Position numbers and translations under genes: made by a program | Notes under the pieces: generated by a model | Told to the model about the DNA's origin: nothing | The model's input: only the letters and a program-made list of their open reading frames with translations | The model's database searches: none | Shown here: positions 9,109 to 19,321 of the stretch, piece after piece | How the letters are laid out: every line of letters starts with the position of its first letter | How positions within the stretch are numbered: the first letter of the stretch is position 1 | DNA from: Loripinus fragilis | Taxonomy: Eukaryota; Mollusca; Bivalvia; Lucinida; Lucinidae | Length of the DNA: 64,000 nucleotides | Assembly (NCBI GenBank): GCA_964019695.1 | Contig: OZ026524.1 | Location: 62,565,066-62,629,065 of the forward strand | Direction of reading: 5' to 3'

Positions 9109-11146
9109 TGCGATATTTGATAGAAAAATTATAGTTAGATAATTCTGCTAACCAGCGATGTCCTGTAGCATCTAACTTCGCAGTGGTAAACACATATGTT
9201 AGGGGATTGTTGTCAGTCAGCACTTCAAAATCAGCTCCATATAAGTAGTCATGAAATTTCTCTGTGATTGACCATTTGAGAGCTAGAAATTCCAACTTGT
9301 GTGCAGGGTAGTTTTTCTCTGATGGTTTTAGGCTCCTGCTAGCAAAAGATACAACTTGATCTTGTCCATCCTGCTTTTGATAAAGGACTGCCCCAAGACC
9401 AACAGATGAAGCATCTGTATGCAGTGAGAAAGGAAGACTATAATCTGCATATGCTAGAATTGGTGGATTTGATAGTTTCTCCTTTAGGGTTTCAAAACTC
9501 TTTTGCTGTCTATCTGTCCAAACAAATGGTGTTTTCTTATGTGATTTCTGTTGACCCTTCTTTTTGTTTGAAGTTCCATGGCCTACAAGTAGGTCATTCA
9601 AAGGTCTAGCGATACTGGCAAAATTTTTGATAAACCGGCGATAGTATCCAGTGAATCCAAGGAAAGAACGTACATCCTTGATAGATTTTGGCACTGGCCA
9701 TATCTTAATAGCCTCTATCTTTGTTTGATCTGTTTCTATTCCAGATTCTGACACTATATGACCCAAGTAGGCCACTCGAGATTTCAAGAATTCGCATTTT
9801 GATGCCTTCAGTTTGAGGTTGTGTTCCTGCAGTCTTGAGAAAACTGCTTCTAGACGTTCTATATGCTCTTCAAAGGAAGAGGCTGTTTTAGCCTTATCTT
9901 CCTCATCAATTTCTACCTGCCAATATCCACAACGTAAGTCCAATTTACTAAAATATTTTGATCCAGCCAATAAATGTAAAGAGTCTTCAATCCGTGGTAT
10001 TGCGTAAGCATCCTTAACTGTTTTACTATTTAATTTCCGAAAATCAACACAAAATCTGATGGATCCATCCTTTTTTCGAACTATAACTATATTTGATGAA
10101 TAAGGACTTTGGCTGTGCTTGATTGTACCTGCTTGCAACATTTCTGTTAGATGTTCTCTTATTTCTTGGAATAGAGCAGGTGGCACGCGCCTATAGGGTT
10201 CCTTAAAAGGAACATTATCACTGAGGTTGATCTTATGTTTCACCAGGTCACAATTCCCTAAATCTGTTATTCCTGATGAGAATAAGTGTCTCCATTTACT
10301 GAGAAACAATCTCAATTCTAATTTCTGTCCTTGAGACAAATTATTTTCTTCAAGATCAATTTCATCCAACACGTTAGGTTCTTTGGTAAACTCTGCAGTA
10401 TGTTGCTGAACATGAATATTATCTGGAGTCTTGTTCTTCTGGTCTAGATCCAATGGTCTTAATACATTCACTTCTTGCAGTTCACAAAGATTAGATTTTG
10501 GTGCAATCTCAATCATTTTTGCTGATATATTGTACAGCCGTACTGGAATTCTCTGACCTGTTCCTGGTGTATCCAACTTAATGACCCGGGGACAAACGCC
10601 AATCCTACTTGACGCGCCCTGTGTTGCTTCTGTTACAGCTGTATCAACTCCTCTTATCTTTCTAACATAACCAGACACTGTAATGCTTTCATTTGGTTGG
10701 ATTTTCAAATTATACTTGTTGGTTGACTTAACCACTCCAATACATCCCTTTTGTATGGAAACAAATGCATTGTTCCATTCATCTGGAATTATGTTGTTGT
10801 TATCACAGAGCTTTCTGCATTCTCTTATCACATTTGTGCCTATCACAATAGGAACTTGTGAACTATATTCTGTTGCTGGAACAACAAGCACAGGGATAGC
10901 AAGCTCCGTATTTGGAAGAAACGGTACTTCCATAACTGCCTCTATACATCCTGTATAGGACAAATTATTTCCTCCTGCACATTGTACTTTCAAATTAAAG
11001 CTGTCTAAAGACAGAAGTTTAGGTCTAGGCAACAATGCTCTGTAAAATTCATCAGAAACTGTTGTAATATTAGACCCACTATCTATCAGTGCTTGTGTTT
11101 CAACTCCACAAAATATTATACTTGATTCATTGGAGTGACCAACCAA
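9056..11146 (-). CDS. Protease-reverse transcriptase-RNase H part of pol (RT active site deleted)
   Basis: The 696-codon frame opens with an aspartic protease: 'ALIDSGS' (D22-S23-G24) and a later 'PIVIGTNVI' (99-107). RT starts near 311 ('VPFKEPYRRVP'), with 'DFRKLN' (368-373) and the first catalytic aspartate D403 in 'FSKLDL'. The text then jumps from 'EDKAKTA' to 'SSFEEHIERL' at residues 421-422, near base 9884. The stretch of about 45 residues that normally holds the PFGL and YxDD motifs is missing in frame, so this RT should be inactive. RNase H follows with D578, E619 and D645. The frame ends abnormally in 'KKKCRCRC' after an A-run indel. The listed start is not an initiator: the frame is open back to about 11235 and is entered by frameshifting from gag. 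Confidence 0.93.
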   Translation of the reverse strand: MVGHSNESSIIFCGVETQALIDSGSNITTVSDEFYRALLPRPKLLSLDSFNLKVQCAGGNNLSYTGCIEAVMEVPFLPNTELAIPVLVVPATEYSSQVPIVIGTNVIRECRKLCDNNNIIPDEWNNAFVSIQKGCIGVVKSTNKYNLKIQPNESITVSGYVRKIRGVDTAVTEATQGASSRIGVCPRVIKLDTPGTGQRIPVRLYNISAKMIEIAPKSNLCELQEVNVLRPLDLDQKNKTPDNIHVQQHTAEFTKEPNVLDEIDLEENNLSQGQKLELRLFLSKWRHLFSSGITDLGNCDLVKHKINLSDNVPFKEPYRRVPPALFQEIREHLTEMLQAGTIKHSQSPYSSNIVIVRKKDGSIRFCVDFRKLNSKTVKDAYAIPRIEDSLHLLAGSKYFSKLDLRCGYWQVEIDEEDKAKTASSFEEHIERLEAVFSRLQEHNLKLKASKCEFLKSRVAYLGHIVSESGIETDQTKIEAIKIWPVPKSIKDVRSFLGFTGYYRRFIKNFASIARPLNDLLVGHGTSNKKKGQQKSHKKTPFVWTDRQQKSFETLKEKLSNPPILAYADYSLPFSLHTDASSVGLGAVLYQKQDGQDQVVSFASRSLKPSEKNYPAHKLEFLALKWSITEKFHDYLYGADFEVLTDNNPLTYVFTTAKLDATGHRWLAELSNYNFSIKYRSGKKKCRCRCTIKITGK
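9096..9101 (-). other. A-run frameshift between RNase H and integrase
   Basis: Six adenines on the minus strand after 'ggtaag'. With five, the reading would pass from 'SGKK' into 'NADADALSRL'; with six, it goes to 'KCRCRC' and stops. A one-base insertion is the simplest reading; it would otherwise need a +1 shift. Confidence 0.8.
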
Positions 11147-11170
11147 TCTATTAAAGAAGGTTTCGGAGGT

Positions 11171-11230
11171 AGGGCTTTGTTGGCGTTTGTCCCCAGTCTG
11201 CCCTGCGACGGAGACTTTTTCTAGTTTAAA
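11171..11230 (-). promoter_or_regulatory. gag-pol -1 ribosomal frameshift cassette
   Basis: On the minus strand the last codons of ORF2 read CCT TTA AAC TAG, giving the canonical slippery heptamer T-TTA-AAC (11230 to 11224) directly before the stop. Slipping back one base reads TTT AAA CTA and enters the protease frame, which is open across the site. After an 8 nt spacer (TAGAAAAA), GTCTCC (11215-11210) can pair with GGGGAC (11194-11189). The loop sequence AGGGC (11204-11200) can pair with GCCCT (11175-11171), an H-type pseudoknot. An alternative hairpin, AGTCT with AGACT, competes. The folding is done by eye. Confidence 0.8.
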
Positions 11231-13230
11231 GGATTCATTTCCTCCTCATCTTCTTTTTCCTGTTCAGTTTGGTCATTATTCCTCTCATTTTTCTTCCAAT
11301 ATCTATTTCCCTTCTTATTCATCTGTTTCATTTGTTTTTCTAAGGATGTTAACCTTATCAACAATCTCTCCATTGTGGACTCCTTTTCAATCTGTTTACC
11401 ACCTTTACTGTCTACTTGTGTTGGTTGATGTTGAACTCCACTTGCTACTTTCATCTCATATTCCTCAGCTCTCACTTTTTTTCTTAATATTTCAAAACTG
11501 GTTGCTGTTTCATAATGAATACGTGTAGCATTCTTCAATCTATCACTTCTCAGACATCTCCAAAATTTTGCCTTTAGCATACTATCGATTTCTTCTTGCT
11601 TTACATGGCCTTTGCTCACTGCTTTTTGCAAGATTTCTTCTAGCCTTAAACCCCAAGCAGTAACAGTCTCATCTTGTTTTTGTGTGGCAGTATAGAATTC
11701 TTGCATTACACTCTCTCCAGCTGCAACATTGCCAAATACACTCTCCAGTCTATCTAAAATATCTTGCACTGATGATGTAGTACCCATAGGTAGCAACACT
11801 TTCTTTGCTTGGCCTTTAAGGGATCTACGTATAGATTGTGCGATAGCATGATCAGGGTATATACCCTCATTTTGAGTACATTTGACCTCATACTGCCACT
11901 CTTCAAAAGATGCTTCGTTTTTCTGCCTAGGTTCTTCACCTGAAAACACGGTGAACTTCGGACAAAATGATTGTTTGTCCTGTTGACTTACACTACTATC
12001 TGGTGCTTTAGTGTCTTGTGGCATTGAAATTTGTTTCTTTTCTGATAATGCTCTTTTGTCAGTATCCACTAATTCAGCCTTAAGCATTGGAGTTTCTCCT
12101 TTATGCTTATCAGTGTCAACTTTAAGCTGGTTAATTTCCTTATTTCTGATGGTATTAATGTATGTTGGCTCATCAGCAGGTTCACATTTAATCTGTGGCT
12201 TTAAAGTAACTTTTGAAGGTATAGGTAGGGTATTCTGTATTCCTATCTTTATCTGTCCTTCTCGACTTTTAATCTGCCTTTCTCTACTTTCTAGCAACAT
12301 ACATTTCAAATTTAATTCTTCCTCTTTTTTCTGCAGAAGATATTCATAGATATCATCTGCTTCCAGGTCATGTGCTCTTTGTTCACTACATTGAAGCATT
12401 CGTTCTCTATTCTCAAGTTCTTTCTCTTTCATTTTTATAGCCTGTTCTTTTTCCTGTAAGTATATTTCTCTCCTCTTACTACTCTCTGATTTTACTCTGC
12501 TCATGTCCACTCTGTTAGTGCAATAATCCTCACTGTTTAACTCCTGTCTACCATATTCTCTTTGTCCTTCAGTTTCCATTCTCACTATGTTACCAACTGT
12601 TGGTCTAGAATTTGATTCCCCAAAGTATTGTGTGGGTAGGTAGTCTTGTTTCCTTTCATTACTTGTAGCTTCAATCAATACCTGTTTTGGAACAAGTTTA
12701 TACCCAGTTACTCCATCTGAATCAATAAAAAGTGACTCATCAGGTATATGTGGATGAGTTTTTCTCTTGTAACCAACATTTGTACTTGGAATTGTTCGTT
12801 CATGATCTTCTATTAATCTGTTCCTATCTCCATAGTTATCGTAAGTCATGCCCATGTTAGCTTCCTTTTCATGTACAACATAACCTTTTTGTAAGGAACT
12901 GTCCTTATTTGAACTTCTATCTATCTGACTATGTAGTTCAATTGCATTTCCTCTTTCAACTTTTACTGGGTCAATTTTTCTCTGCTCTTCTATATAGTGT
13001 ATTCTAAATAGTCTACCATCACTATCCCTAAACACATTTTGAGGCTCAGTAACTACAGGAGAATCTTTAAACTCCAGTCTCCTTCTAACATCAGGAGCTC
13101 TGTGTCTATCCTCCTGATCACTGATATAAGCCATTTTATCAGGCTTCATTGCCCCTGTTATCTGTCTGTGGTCCTCATTGGAAGGAATCAGATTATGTGT
13201 TATACCACCTTTGTAGTGATCAAAAGACAA
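11221..13230 (-). CDS. gag ORF2: coiled coil plus PNMA-like capsid
   Basis: 669 codons. Residues about 253-330 are a charged heptad-rich coiled coil ('KEKELENRERMLQ', 'KKEEELNLK'). Residues about 423-595 look like a Ty3/gypsy Gag capsid of the PNMA-like type: 'PKFTVFSGEEP', 'SFEEWQYEVK', 'SIRRSLKGQAKKVL', 'LDRLESVFGNV', 'LRLEEILQKAV', 'MLKAKFWRCL'. The C-terminus is lysine/glutamate rich; no CCHC knuckle is visible. This should be the structural protein that forms the particle. The stop at 11221-11223 overlaps the frameshift cassette that feeds pol. The open frame extends upstream of the ATG to about 13317, overlapping ORF1, so the ATG at 13230 may not be the original start. Confidence 0.85.
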   Translation of the reverse strand: MSFDHYKGGITHNLIPSNEDHRQITGAMKPDKMAYISDQEDRHRAPDVRRRLEFKDSPVVTEPQNVFRDSDGRLFRIHYIEEQRKIDPVKVERGNAIELHSQIDRSSNKDSSLQKGYVVHEKEANMGMTYDNYGDRNRLIEDHERTIPSTNVGYKRKTHPHIPDESLFIDSDGVTGYKLVPKQVLIEATSNERKQDYLPTQYFGESNSRPTVGNIVRMETEGQREYGRQELNSEDYCTNRVDMSRVKSESSKRREIYLQEKEQAIKMKEKELENRERMLQCSEQRAHDLEADDIYEYLLQKKEEELNLKCMLLESRERQIKSREGQIKIGIQNTLPIPSKVTLKPQIKCEPADEPTYINTIRNKEINQLKVDTDKHKGETPMLKAELVDTDKRALSEKKQISMPQDTKAPDSSVSQQDKQSFCPKFTVFSGEEPRQKNEASFEEWQYEVKCTQNEGIYPDHAIAQSIRRSLKGQAKKVLLPMGTTSSVQDILDRLESVFGNVAAGESVMQEFYTATQKQDETVTAWGLRLEEILQKAVSKGHVKQEEIDSMLKAKFWRCLRSDRLKNATRIHYETATSFEILRKKVRAEEYEMKVASGVQHQPTQVDSKGGKQIEKESTMERLLIRLTSLEKQMKQMNKKGNRYWKKNERNNDQTEQEKEDEEEMNPLN

Positions 13231-13262
13231 CCCTTTAGAGCTAACTTCTTTAATATCAGGGA

Positions 13263-14423
13263 TTACAGTGGGATACTTCCAGTTCTTTCTGTTGTTACTC
13301 TGTGCTCATTGATAGGTATGTTGTGATCACTTACCCTTCTGCTGCTGCTTATTTGCAATCTTTCACTATTTGCAATATTTCTTGTGGTTTTTTCAGTCCT
13401 AGTATTTCGAGAATCTTGTTTATAAAGTTCTGGACTGTCTTTATAATCTGCAGGTGTCATAGAGTGTTTTAATCGCAGATTAAGTTTCTCTATCTCCCTG
13501 TCAATCGTTTCGAAAGGGTTCTGAGTTTGTGCATTTCTTTCTTCAACATTTGAAGAACGCATCAATGGCTGATTAGGAGTTTTAAGTATCTCTGTTTCTT
13601 TTCCCCCTATCAATTTTTTTAATTCTGTCAACAGAATCTCAGCCCTAGAGATGCCATCAGCATCACCTAGACCTGCTGATTCTGTGCTTTGTACAGATAG
13701 GTTAACCCTTCCACTCTTGGTTTTATGAGTATCTGTTGAGCCTACCTCAGATCTTTTCTGAGTGCTCTCATGCCTACCTTCTAGCTCTGTTTTTCTCTCT
13801 GTGGCTCCACGTAATAGTATTGAACCTGCTTTGGGACTATACATTACAGGTTTACCACTATATAATCTTGTGTGAGTTACTTCTCTTTGAGGGAGATCGC
13901 TAATATCATCCTGACTAACCCTTTGTTGCCTCATCACCTCATATTTCGCCTTATCTGGAGTCCTTGTATTTCCCATTGAGGCTCTTCCAGGCGAGCTACT
14001 TTCATCTTCATACATAGGGGTGTTTCTTGACATTTGTGAAAACTGTGATTTTGTTCCTAGTGAGGCTATGTATTGTCCACTTTCTATTTGATCACGTTCA
14101 TGTGTCATACCTAGTTCAATTTGTTTCTTTCTTGTGCCATCCCTTAATTGGCCCTGTTCTTCATCAATTTCTCCACTATCTAATTCTACATTCTCTCTAT
14201 CAGCAGTAGATGCTCGCTGATAGTCCTCAACACCATGTGTTTGAGTTTGCAGTTCATCAGCAGGCCTGTTACCTGCCATTCGACTTTGTATAACTGCTTC
14301 TCCCTGCTGCTGAATCAACCTAATTTGTTGTTTAATTGAGAGCAGCCTTTCAGCTTCATTTACCACTTCTTCTCTTCTCAACCGCCTAATTTCGCGGGGA
14401 TCTGTCTCTGAGAAATTAGCCAT
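13263..14423 (-). CDS. gag-side ORF1 of the gypsy element, unknown function
   Basis: 386 codons starting with ATG after the long leader. The protein is hydrophilic and low in hydrophobic core residues. It has a basic N-terminal helix ('REIRRLRREEVVNEAERLL') and a possible helix near 'RAEILLTELKKLIGG', otherwise Ser/Thr/Arg/Glu-rich and probably disordered. No catalytic or zinc-binding motif is seen. It stops at 13263-13265, 32 bases before the ATG of ORF2. ORF2 lies in the -1 frame, with about 50 bases of open overlap and no canonical slippery heptamer in the overlap. Either a single-base indel has split one long Gag, or ORF1 is a separate product. Confidence 0.7.
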   Translation of the reverse strand: MANFSETDPREIRRLRREEVVNEAERLLSIKQQIRLIQQQGEAVIQSRMAGNRPADELQTQTHGVEDYQRASTADRENVELDSGEIDEEQGQLRDGTRKKQIELGMTHERDQIESGQYIASLGTKSQFSQMSRNTPMYEDESSSPGRASMGNTRTPDKAKYEVMRQQRVSQDDISDLPQREVTHTRLYSGKPVMYSPKAGSILLRGATERKTELEGRHESTQKRSEVGSTDTHKTKSGRVNLSVQSTESAGLGDADGISRAEILLTELKKLIGGKETEILKTPNQPLMRSSNVEERNAQTQNPFETIDREIEKLNLRLKHSMTPADYKDSPELYKQDSRNTRTEKTTRNIANSERLQISSSRRVSDHNIPINEHRVTTERTGSIPL

Positions 14424-15350
14424 ACTTAAGGTTTGTCCGACAACCTTTTATATGTATTACTAGAGTACCTATTTGGTTATAAGGTATACTGTTAGCACTA
14501 CTATAGACTACTCTATATCTTTACACTGACAATTTATGTCATACAAATACAATCACAATAACTAATGGCACGTTATATCCACCATAGCTATGTACCCGAT
14601 AAACTCTATTGTCTAGTTTTTTTAACTGCCCATGCTAAACTACTCTCCTATACAGCTTTATATCACAGTAGCTTTTACCAACTTTTAGTGTGACACTTTC
14701 TGTCCACCATACATAAACACAGTTATACCCTCACTGTGAATATCTGTATAAGTATATGTTACCTGCTCAGTAATGGTCACTACTTATTCTCCTTTGACAA
14801 ATAAATTGATATATTCAATTATAACACCACTAGTCTACCATATACTGCAGTGTATCAACATTACTATCAACGATAACCCTAAAAGGGAAGAGTTTCTTTG
14901 TGAAAATACCAAAACACTACAGAATCCTTTATTTAATCTTCACATAGATTTATTACCATCATCTGACCTTTTAAGGCTTCCGTAGGTTAACATTACACCA
15001 TAAACTTCTATTTTTTTTTCAGACAACAATGTTACAGTCTCGCTATAATAATTTCTAGTCACTGAATGCTCCTTTTCTATATAAAAGGCTCAGACTGCTC
15101 ATTTCTCAATTAAAGTTACAACTCTATGGTGTCACTTTAAGGCTTCCATAGATTAATACTGATCTGTTTACAGACAACCGCTAAAAATAGCAAGCAACTA
15201 CAATTTATGCGTATAATGCTTAAATTGTTCAAACGTGTGCTGGTCTAACTGTGTTCTGACCATATGGGGTTCCTATGGGTTATACACACTTACACACATC
15301 AACAAATGCATTCACGCTATTGTATAGTGTACGCGAAAAAATCGTTTATT

Positions 15351-16027
15351 TGCTGGCGGTTTTATAGCTGACGTTCAGCAAACAGCAAACTTTATCTTAA
15401 CTTCTGAGTATTTGGGCAACAGCGCACTAGCTTTTAAGATAAACAGACAAATAGTCATATAACTTGAGGTTATATTAAAATATTTGCAACTTATCTCAGT
15501 GCGCTGCATCCAACGCTTGCGATACCGTTGCTGGCGGTTTTATAGCTGAATTTCAGCGAACAGCAAGCTTTATTACACAGTCTAAGTATTAAGCAAACAG
15601 TACACTAGATCAACAGACAAATATCCATAGAACTTTAGGTTATATGGATATATTTGCTATTTATTCAGTGCATTGTGAAATACTGTTGCTGGCTGTTTTA
15701 TAGCTGAATTTCAGCGAACAGCAAGCTTTATTTCACAGTTTAAGTATTAAGCAAACAGTACACTAGATCAACAGACAAATATCCATAGAACTTTAGGTTA
15801 TATGGATATATTTGCTATTTATTCAGTGCGTTGTGAAATACCGTTGCTGGCGGTTTTATAACTGAATTTCAGCTAACAGCAAGCTTTAAGTATTAAGCAA
15901 ACAGTACACTAGATCAACAGACAAATATCCATAGAACTTGGGGTTATATGGAAATATTTGCTTTTTATTCAGTGCATTGTGAAATACCGTTGCTGGCGGT
16001 TTTATAACTGAATTTCAGCGAACAGCA
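15351..16027 (-). repeat. Tandem array in the leader, ~5 units of 146-178 bp
   Basis: 'tgctggcggttttata' (or a one-base variant) begins units at 15351, 15529, 15687, 15845 and 15991. The body carries 'agcgaacagcaagcttta', 'cagacaaatatccataga' and 'ggttatatggatatatttgc'. The units are very similar to each other, so the array is recent or homogenised. Confidence 0.85.
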
Positions 16028-16509
16028 ACACTGACCTTCAATTTGTAATGTTTTGGTGCATTAGTTTGCTTTTTTTTCAAGAACAGGGAGGGCCTGGGCA
16101 GGGGTGTGGACTTTATAGGATATGGGGTGGTATAGGAAAGGATGAAGTAAGATATGATATGGTTATAACACACATACGCACACACAATCAAACACCAAAA
16201 ATTGTGCACGTTGATGCGTCAAAAATAATTTCTTGAAAATATTCTCTAAATTTCAAGACAATTATTATTGTATATGCATCAAGCAACACGCAACGTGCAA
16301 ACGTGTATAAAATATTCGTCAAATAAACTGGGCGAAAAATTCGCGAAATTAGCGACGAACAAAACTGCCATCTGCTGACTGTCTGCTGAGCAGCTCAACA
16401 ATGTTCTGTAAAGTGTGTACCAAAGCTTACCATGTTCTTTAGGATAGTAGCTAAATATAGTGTTTCAGATCGTTAGAAAGAGGGGGAAAAAATAGGTGAA
16501 AAAAAAATT

Positions 16510-16605
16510 CAGGTACAGGTAGGACTCGAACCACCAACCTCAGGAAAAGGACTTCAGTCAATCCTTCTCAGTCAGAAACGTAACCACTACACCACGCAAT
16601 CATTT
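16510..16605 (-). other. tRNA-like sequence (degenerate)
   Basis: On the minus strand 'tggtgtagtggttacg' resembles an A box and 'ggttcgagtcc' a B box, about 60 bases apart. The acceptor and T stems do not pair well, so I read it as a decayed tRNA or tRNA-derived SINE head, not a working tRNA gene. Confidence 0.45.
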
Positions 16606-16851
16606 ACTTATGTAGGTGTAAATAGTATACTTAACCTGAAGCTACGACTGGCTAGCGATTACCCTTTACCTGCTGGAAATGATCAAATTGGTCAAAAACA
16701 GTCTTATTTCGATGCACATCAATCGAAAATGGGGACACTGCATACGACGGCGAAAAATACAAGAGTACTTTTACACAAGCAAAACAAAACAGACCTCAAT
16801 TGCATCAGAAGTTGCCCTAATCGCGCTATGTCACTTAAAATGTCTTGTACC

Positions 16852-17166
16852 CAGGGGATAAAGTAAACATATCTAATATATCTAGAGCTCTGTCAATGCG
16901 GTAAGGAATAACAACAGATATCACCCTTAGCACGCTGTGTCACTTTATATGAAATACACAGGGGATAAAGCAAACAATGTCTAAGTTATCTTGTGCTCTA
17001 ATGCGGCAAAGGAATGACAACAGATATCACCCTTAGTACGCTGTGTCACTTTATATGAAATACACAGGGGATAAAGCAAACAATGTCTAAGTTATCTTGT
17101 GCTCTAATGCGGCAAAGGAATGACAACAGATATCACCCTTAGTACGCTGTGTCACTTTATATGAAA
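16852..17166 (-). repeat. Tandem array in the leader, three ~107 bp units
   Basis: Units begin at 'aggggataaag' at 16852, 16960 and 17066. The second and third are almost identical ('caatgtctaagttatcttg', 'aatgacaacagatatcaccc'). Confidence 0.85.
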
Positions 17167-18177
17167 TTCAAAGTAAACATGGGGTATATCGCTCTTTGTA
17201 CTAACTCAGTGCGCCAAAGCGTATTGCTTCAGTGACAAAGGCACGTTGTTTAACCTTTAAAGCGCAAGATATAAAGCTGCAACCCTTCCGTGGAAAATTG
17301 GAGTGTTAGTGTGCAGGTGTGATAAAGCATGCAATCTCTATCAGCCTAATACTAATACCAAGCTACATATACTAAGCTTTAGCTAACCCTTAACTGAACA
17401 TTCATTTATGGCCCAACAGTAGATCAATGCGCATCAAAACTCAATAATGCAATCTTGTGCTCACTAATGTGCAGCACACTCATGTTCTGTCATTGAATTT
17501 ATCGCAAGTCAGCATTATTGTGTTTGAATGCAGTCACTTATCTACACCTCAGCTTCTATAAAAGTACAATATGAGTTCTGACGACACGGACAGCAGGCGT
17601 AACGGTACATAGGTAAACATAACAAGGAACGTGTATATTTGATACAAAGATTATGAAACTGCAAGATAAGGTCAACGTAAAGTCTTACCGTACCAAATGT
17701 GCTCCCTTGTAATCCTTATCCTATGAATCTTATAAATAACAAACACACGCACAAGTATGAAATGTCTATCAGTTATAAAAACCGAAACGAATGTTCATAC
17801 ATCACAAACACACACGGTATGAAGAGTCTATCAGTTATAAAAACCGAACGAATGTTCATACAAAATAAACATCGTATTTATCCACTTCCATCACGGTATA
17901 CACTTGTCCATTGACGATAGTATTCCAATATATCCTAGGAATCCAACGACAATCCAAAGACAGTAAAATAGGGCCCCTTATTACACGTGTATGGAGTAAA
18001 CAAACATTAGTTGCCAACAAGGTAATCCATTGGTTCGCGCACTGTGACGTCACGAGTTTATAAATATCCAGGTATATAATATACTAAACGGTAAAACCCA
18101 TCTCTCCTCGACTCCTGTGGATGTACACATATGCTGAGAACAGCTCACTGGTGTTGTTATTGTCCGAGTGTCACACT

Positions 18178-18187
18178 GGCCACCAAT
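18178..18187 (-). promoter_or_regulatory. Candidate primer-binding site
   Basis: Two bases inside the 5' LTR, the minus strand reads TGGTGGCCAGTGTGACAC. It begins with the TGG that pairs with a tRNA CCA end. The first eight bases would fit an isoleucine-type tRNA 3' end, but the match fails after that, so the primer is unassigned. Confidence 0.4.
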
Positions 18188-18980
18188 TGTCACCGACGGT
18201 TCTTTTACCCAGACAAGCATAAAATAAACAACCACAATACTGTCGGGATCTTTAATATTACATGTATGGCATCTGGATCATCATACAGCAAACTGCAAAA
18301 TATATATAAAATATATTACTTCATAACATCTACGCTATGACTATAGGTGTAGAACCTACAGTACCGAGTACTAAAAGGCAAGTGCACTCTAAAGAGTTCA
18401 TGAATGCCCAATGCATAACATGATGAGCAGGAGCAACTGGTGAAGGATCAGGCCAGACGTCACCTAAGTGGCATCTTGCCTGGTCATTCCCAGTTCGCTT
18501 CCAATTTGAAAAGACTCTAAAGCACAATTGAATGATCATAAAGCAAAGGGAGTGGTACAGCTTTATGCGTTGACCTCTTGCAGTTTCAATTCATATCAAA
18601 TCTCAAATATCAAAATATCAAAACATTACATCATCAATAACTTTTACCAAATGCATGAAAATAACTAAACAAGCTTACCTGCAAAATATATATAAAATAT
18701 ATTACTTCATAACATCTACGCTATGACTATAGGTGTAGAACCTACAGTACCGAGTACTAAAAGGCAAGTGCACTGACCCATGTTGTGTATCATGCATATG
18801 AGTATTGTGCCATGCAACATAACGGTACATGCAATTGTTATACGCAGGTATTGTATAAAGTAAGCTTAAGGTTTGAATAGGGAAGTATCACACTATGTAA
18901 CCCTGTACAACCAAATCTGTGTATGGGTTTTGTTTAGCAAAACCCACACCGAATGACAGGCCTTTGCATAGCCTGTGACA
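18188..18980 (-). repeat. 5' LTR of the gypsy element (793 bp)
   Basis: Same length and ends as the LTR at 5604-6396, with two mismatches between them (about 99.7% identity). The internal 96 bp duplication is at 18293-18388 and 18679-18774. It should carry the element's promoter; no core promoter can be pinned down by eye. Confidence 0.95.
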
Positions 18981-19321
18981 TGAAAAAAGTCTCTGCTAAT
19001 AAGGAAAGTTAAATTGTTAAAATGCCGACAGAACATCGGTCCTGATCTTGATACAGACCGTTTGACACTCTGATAGTGTTCCTGAAAGATGCTTTGAAAA
19101 AGTTTATTTTGAAAAAAAAATCAGCAGATGACAACAAAAGAATTAAACTCACCCAGCGTGCAAGGAGTTATTTCGGCTTATTGAAATTATATACGTTTCT
19201 ATGTGTGTGTATTTGTTGAATAAACATATGACAGATTCAAAAAAATATATCCATGTGTACACAAAAGCAAGAATAAAGACGAAGAAATTAGCAAATTTAA
19301 AAGAAAGAAGAAAAGAAATGA

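Larger units (their letters stand above)
14424..18187 (-). other. 3.76 kb leader of the gypsy element
   Basis: Non-coding stretch between the 5' LTR and ORF1. It contains two tandem arrays (15351-16027 and 16852-17166), a duplicated ~66 bp block near 17755-17870 ('gtctatcagttataaaaacc' twice), and a tRNA-like block at 16510-16605. No domain-bearing frame was found. Packaging or translation-control elements would be expected here, but none can be assigned by eye. Confidence 0.7.
5604..18980 (-). mobile_element. 13.4 kb Ty3/gypsy LTR retrotransposon with PNMA-like capsid
   Basis: A full-length element in reverse orientation: two 793 bp LTRs, a long leader, two gag-side ORFs, protease-RT-RNase H, integrase with HHCC and D,D35E, and a polypurine tract. 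The order protease, RT, RNase H, integrase places it in Ty3/gypsy (Metaviridae type). The LTRs start TGTCAC and end GTGACA, with a 4 bp TSD (TGAA). They differ at only two positions, so the insertion is recent. This copy has an RT active-site deletion, a broken ORF1/ORF2 junction and an A-run frameshift in pol, so it cannot be autonomous as it stands. No chromodomain, zinc knuckle or envelope ORF was seen. Confidence 0.95.

Noticed and set aside
13263..13320. Programmed -1 frameshift between ORF1 and ORF2
   Set aside because: Frames fit a -1 shift, but no slippery heptamer is in phase in the overlap; a plain indel is simpler.
16510..16605. A functional tRNA gene
   Set aside because: A and B boxes are present but the acceptor and T stems do not pair and the spacing is too long.
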